Positions 61,101 through 64,000 of a DNA stretch of 64,000 bases are shown piece by piece. This stretch comes from Variovorax terrae (GTDB taxonomy: Bacteria > Pseudomonadota > Gammaproteobacteria > Burkholderiales > Burkholderiaceae_C), in NCBI RefSeq assembly GCF_022809125.1, contig NZ_JALGBI010000001.1, forward strand, positions 496,001 through 560,000. The letters run 5' to 3'. The number at the start of each line of letters is the position of its first letter. The stretch's first letter is position 1. The position numbers and the translations under genes are program-made. The notes under the pieces are model-generated. The model was not told the origin of the DNA. It worked only from the letters and a program-made list of their open reading frames with translations, and ran no database searches.

Positions 61101-64000
61101 CCCGTGGAGCCGCTGGAGGCTGCCCTGGACCTTGGCGATTTCGAGGTGATCGAGCCTGCGGCCCTGCCGGAAGAGCCCGAGGTCTCCGCGCTGGCCGGCC
61201 AGGACGAACAGGTCAAGGTGATCGGGAGCCTGCGCATCGGCATCCCGCTGTACAACGTCTACCTCAACGAGGCGGACGAGTGGTCGCGCCGGCTGGTGAC
61301 CGAGGTCACCGAGTGGGCGCTGGAGCTGCATCGCCCGGTGGCCGACTCGACCGTGGGGCTGGCCCATTCCCTGGCCGGCAGCTCGGCGACGGTCGGGTTC
61401 CATGCCCTGTCGGACATGGCGCGCGCACTCGAGCACGCGCTGCAGCATGCCCAGGGGCAGTCGCACGGCTCGGCCCTGCAGGGCCAGGTTTTCACCCAGG
61501 CGGCGGAAGACATTCGCCGCCTGCTGCACCAGTTTGCGGCGGGCTTCCTGAAGGAGCCCGATGCCCAGGTGCTGCAGGCGCTCAAGGATCTGGAGACCGC
61601 CGAGCCCCCGGCCGCGCCGCCCAGCGTCACCATCATCCATGCGGTCGAACCCGCGGCCGAGCTGCACGCTGCCCCGGTTTTCGAGGAAAAAGCCGTGGAG
61701 GTCCAGGCAGCACTGGCACCTTCTGCTCCTCATTTCATAGCGCCTGCGGCCACCGTGGTGGCCGCGCCGGTGGTGATCCAGGACGAGCAGGAAGACGATA
61801 TCGACGCGGTCGACGCGATCGACGCCGACCTGTTCCCGATCTTCGAGGAAGAGGCGCTTGAGTTGCTGCCCCAGCTCGGGGGCGCGCTGCGCCAGTGGTC
61901 GGCCCGCCCCGAGAACCTGGGCGCGCGCGACGAAGTGCTGCGCGCACTGCACACCCTCAAGGGCAGTGCGCGCCTGTCGGGCGCCCTGCGCCTGGGCGAG
62001 CTGGCTCACCGCATGGAATCCGAGATCGAGTATTTCGGCTCCCAGCAGGTGCTGCAGACCTCGCAGTTCGAGCCTTTGCTGCACCGCTTCGATGGCCTGC
62101 AGGCCAATTTCGATGCGCTGCGCCTGCGCGATCTGCAGGCCCAGCAGGCCCCGGTGCCTGAGCCGGCCGTGATTGCCGCGGCTGTCGCGGTGGACGCTGC
62201 CCCAACTGCTGCTGCGCCGGGCGCCACGCATTCGGTGGTGGCCCTGCCCGCGGCCACGATGCTGGCGCCGCTGAGGCAGGCCTCCAACCAGGCGGTGCGC
62301 GTGCGCTCGCAGCTGCTGGACCGCCTGGTCAACCAGGCCGGCGAGGTGATGATCACGCGCTCGCGCCTGGAGGCCGAGCTCAGCCAGCTGCGCGGATCGC
62401 TGGGCGATCTGTCGGGCAACCTGGACCGTCTGCGCGCGCAATTGCGCGACATCGAGCTGCAGGCCGAGTCGCAGATGCAGTCGCGCCTGGCCCAGGCCAA
62501 GGATTCGGCGGCGGGCTTCGACCCGCTGGAGTTCGACCGCTTCACTCGCGTGCAGGAGCTCACGCGCATGATGGCCGAGTCGGTGAACGACGTGGCCACC
62601 GTGCAGCGCAACCTGCAGCGCACCGTGGAAGCCACCGAGGACGACCTGATTGCCCAGGCGCGCCAGACGCGCGAGCTGCAGCGCGACCTGCTGCGCACCC
62701 GCATGGTGGAGTTCGAGGGCATCTCCGAGCGCCTGTACCGCGTGGTGCGCCAGGCCTCCAAGGACACCGGCAAGCAGGTCAAGCTCGACATCACCGGCGG
62801 CTCCATCGAGATGGACCGCGGCGTGCTCGACCGCATGACGCCGGCCTTCGAGCACCTGCTGCGCAACTGCGTGGCGCACGGCATCGAAGACCCGGCCGTG
62901 CGCACGGCCGCGGGCAAGGACGCCAGCGGCACCATCCTGATCGGCCTGCACCACGAGGGCAACGACGTGTCGGTCGAGTTCCGCGACGACGGCGCCGGCC
63001 TGAACCTCCCGCGCATCCGCGAGAAGGCGCTGGCCCAGGGGCTGATCGCGGCCGGCCAGGAACTCAGCGACGCCGACGCCGCCAACCTGATCTTCATGCC
63101 CGGCTTCTCGACCGCCGCGCAGGTGACCGAGCTGGCGGGCCGCGGCATCGGCATGGACGTGGTGCGCTCCGAGGTCAACGCCCTGGGCGGCCGCATCGAG
63201 ACCAGCACCCAGGCCGGCCAGGGCACGGCGTTCAAGCTGGTGCTGCCGCTGACCACCGCGGTGACGCAGGTGGTGATGATGCGCTCGGGCAATTTCTCGA
63301 TCGGCGTGCCCGCCAATGTGGTGGAAATCGTGCGCCGCGCCACTGTCAAGGAACTGCAGCAGGCCTACAACAGCGCCAGCTTCGAGTTTGGCGGCGAGTC
63401 GGTGCCGTTCTTCTGGTCCGGCGCGCTGCTGCAGTCGTCGCAGCGCAGCAGCGAGCCGCAGGGCCGGACCATTCCCGTGGTGCTGTTCCGCAGCGCGGCG
63501 CAGCGCATCGCCGTCCACGTGGACGAAGTGCTGGGCAGCCAGGAAGTGGTGGTGAAGAACCTCGGGCCGCAGCTGTCGCGCCTGCCGGGTCTGGCTGGCA
63601 TGTCGGTGCTGGCATCGGGTGCCGTGGTCCTGATCTACAACCCGGTGGCGCTGGCCACCGTGTATGGCGAGCAGGCCCGCACGCTGAGCGCCGACCAGGC
63701 CCAGCCGCATGTGCTGGGGCAGGCCGCCGCGGCGGCCGGCACCACGCTGCCGTCGGTCGAGTCGGCGCCGCCGCAGGTGCCGCTGGTGCTGGTGGTGGAC
63801 GACTCCATCACCGTGCGCCGCGTGACGCAGCGCCTGCTGCAGCGCGAAGGCTACCGCGTCGCCCTGGCGGCCGACGGCCTGCAGGCGCTGGAGCGGCTGC
63901 AGGAAGAGCGGCCGACCGTGGTGCTGTCCGACATCGAGATGCCGCGCATGGACGGCTTCGACCTCGCGCGCAACATCCGTGGCGATGCGCGGCTGCACGA
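58119..64000 (+). CDS. pilL: Hybrid chemosensory kinase PilL/ChpA, 3' end cut off by window edge
   Basis: The visible 1960 residues contain an N-terminal helical Hpt-like region, three Hpt domains with candidate phospho-histidines at about residues 739 (AFHTLKGSSRMVG), 1083 (LAHSLAGSSATVG) and 1278 (ALHTLKGSARLSG), Ala/Pro/Glu-rich linkers, the CheA dimerisation and ATPase core (LLRNCVAHGIED, DDGAGL, GRGIGMDVV), a CheW-like domain and the start of a receiver (LVLVVDDSITVRR, phospho-acceptor Asp in VLSDIEMPRMDG). This is the ChpA-type kinase that phosphorylates PilG and PilH. The receiver runs out of the window, probably within a few tens of codons of its end. Confidence 0.95.
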   Translation, partial: MLLNEAGSAAPDLDLAANDLGPLAWVLDELRKSLDGAGKALRRFVRDAEMARGSDLAAVDASQLRIARQQLHQAVGALEMVGLSAPALVLHAMEAVVQKFVQRPELCSDDAASKVERASFALTEYLESVLTGKPVSPVALFPQYRDVQELAGGDRVHPADLWTLEWRWLDPELHITQAPQAYDAAVRARFDQAVLKVVKSGDAAAARILSDVSLGFAAAQTVQQPRAFWKVCAAYFEALALQLVPPDLYTKRAASRVLLQYTTLVKGDLGVSDRLAQDLLFFCSQAVPQRAAEAPALSAVRQAWGLARFKPVDYEASQFGRFDPALLAQARKRISAAKESWSALSGGDAGKLKTVSDQFSLVCDSLTRLYPASEPLAQALTRVIESMVRAGEPPATELAMEVATSVLYLEAAFEDLDPSDSQLAARMVRLSERLENARSGRPPEALEPWMEELYRRVSDRQTMGSVVGELRTTLGELEKSLDQFFRNPQDKASLRDVPGQLSQMRGVLSVLGLDQASQAVLRMRDSVEQILVTEIDEERARAAGTFDKLGNNLGALGFLIDMLNYQPALAKKLFIYDDERGELKPLMGRTGHTTGDAVAAVTINENMLSQEVRSVVQEVDQGVIDSNLTVKLDTLAEHAALADQPGLAQSAREAAAAVSANDAGAAASALTQLAATAQPVAAVTPAVPVSGPDFAEDDLRDIFLEEAREVVQTGLEAIQALAQEPDNMAQQTTLRRAFHTLKGSSRMVGLTEFGEAAWSLEQLLNAWLAEQKPVSEELCALSGAAMQGFGRWVEDIAAGTDARWKASMFRTVADALRLDSRVLPLALPDSAPAALPEPVAAADSAAIADPIADIELPSFDEPLAAPAEPLPQVAAPELEPDFAFDIEPAAAQAPVQAQDHGPAPVPEPVLLDIDGIDFASLSVVSDTANMDEPVPAPVAEPEPVVIDLDDTFAADFTLELPPEPAAAVAHALAAPEMAAELPPAFDPVVAATPAPVEPLEAALDLGDFEVIEPAALPEEPEVSALAGQDEQVKVIGSLRIGIPLYNVYLNEADEWSRRLVTEVTEWALELHRPVADSTVGLAHSLAGSSATVGFHALSDMARALEHALQHAQGQSHGSALQGQVFTQAAEDIRRLLHQFAAGFLKEPDAQVLQALKDLETAEPPAAPPSVTIIHAVEPAAELHAAPVFEEKAVEVQAALAPSAPHFIAPAATVVAAPVVIQDEQEDDIDAVDAIDADLFPIFEEEALELLPQLGGALRQWSARPENLGARDEVLRALHTLKGSARLSGALRLGELAHRMESEIEYFGSQQVLQTSQFEPLLHRFDGLQANFDALRLRDLQAQQAPVPEPAVIAAAVAVDAAPTAAAPGATHSVVALPAATMLAPLRQASNQAVRVRSQLLDRLVNQAGEVMITRSRLEAELSQLRGSLGDLSGNLDRLRAQLRDIELQAESQMQSRLAQAKDSAAGFDPLEFDRFTRVQELTRMMAESVNDVATVQRNLQRTVEATEDDLIAQARQTRELQRDLLRTRMVEFEGISERLYRVVRQASKDTGKQVKLDITGGSIEMDRGVLDRMTPAFEHLLRNCVAHGIEDPAVRTAAGKDASGTILIGLHHEGNDVSVEFRDDGAGLNLPRIREKALAQGLIAAGQELSDADAANLIFMPGFSTAAQVTELAGRGIGMDVVRSEVNALGGRIETSTQAGQGTAFKLVLPLTTAVTQVVMMRSGNFSIGVPANVVEIVRRATVKELQQAYNSASFEFGGESVPFFWSGALLQSSQRSSEPQGRTIPVVLFRSAAQRIAVHVDEVLGSQEVVVKNLGPQLSRLPGLAGMSVLASGAVVLIYNPVALATVYGEQARTLSADQAQPHVLGQAAAAAGTTLPSVESAPPQVPLVLVVDDSITVRRVTQRLLQREGYRVALAADGLQALERLQEERPTVVLSDIEMPRMDGFDLARNIRGDARLH

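Noticed and set aside
59379..63998. 1539-codon open frame on the minus strand
   Set aside because: It is antisense to pilL, which has clear domains; the His/Arg/Gln-rich product is typical of a high-G+C shadow frame.

Overview
The window reads as a chromosomal segment of a high-G+C betaproteobacterium of the order Burkholderiales, most likely Comamonadaceae. Grounds for this are the gene families and their order (ffh beside a YpjD-like gene, dusB-fis-purH, the pil-chp cluster, a Bug/TTT-type periplasmic receptor, a paaG-paaI-paaK run), dense gene packing with 4-bp start/stop overlaps, and a roughly 40-bp interspersed palindromic repeat present in at least four copies. Assignment to a genus is not possible from the window alone.

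Layout. 1-12.3 kb: truncated PilS-type sensor kinase, a PP0621-like small protein and a YpjD-like membrane protein; ffh; opgH and opgG (osmoregulated periplasmic glucan synthesis); the glrK-qseG-glrR (qseEGF) two-component operon; miaB. A sigma-54 promoter match and a TGTC-N10-GACA palindrome (the motif known for enterobacterial GlrR) lie between glrR and opgG. 12.4-14.4 kb: a small exported protein, rdgC and a DUF2970 protein. 

14.4-33.4 kb is the accessory region: one long leftward gene block, apparently from a single promoter at about 33.3 kb. In transcription order it holds a 29-codon leader ORF, a doubtful small ORF, a 2-oxoglutarate/Fe(II) oxygenase, an HD-like DUF6817-type protein, a GNAT-fold protein, a degenerate orphan copy of an RTX EF-hand module, an exported 259-residue protein, a 3250-residue RTX protein, and then the ABC transporter, membrane-fusion protein and TolC-type channel of a type I secretion system. 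Many junctions overlap by ATGA or TGATG. The giant protein has asparagine-rich nonapeptides arranged in an exact 66-residue higher-order repeat. Its N-terminus and the gene before it are clearly lower in G+C than the rest. I suggest this block encodes a secreted RTX protein that may be modified before export and that has a dedicated exported partner; this is inference.

33.6-64 kb is mostly core genome: tRNA-Met(CAT) with a terminator; an enoyl-CoA hydratase divergent from paaG-paaI-paaK (phenylacetate catabolism) with a TetR-type operator candidate between them; a TTT receptor; DUF3108 protein, M61 peptidase, dsbC, a UbiH-family hydroxylase, a MOSC protein, a degenerate GGDEF protein, ychF, an OmpA-like protein, a YqaA-like protein, dusB-fis, purH, hemL, a thiD-like kinase, a rubredoxin too short to be noticed easily, and the twitching-motility chemosensory operon pilG-pilH-pilI-pilJ-pilL, whose last gene (ChpA type) runs off the right edge.
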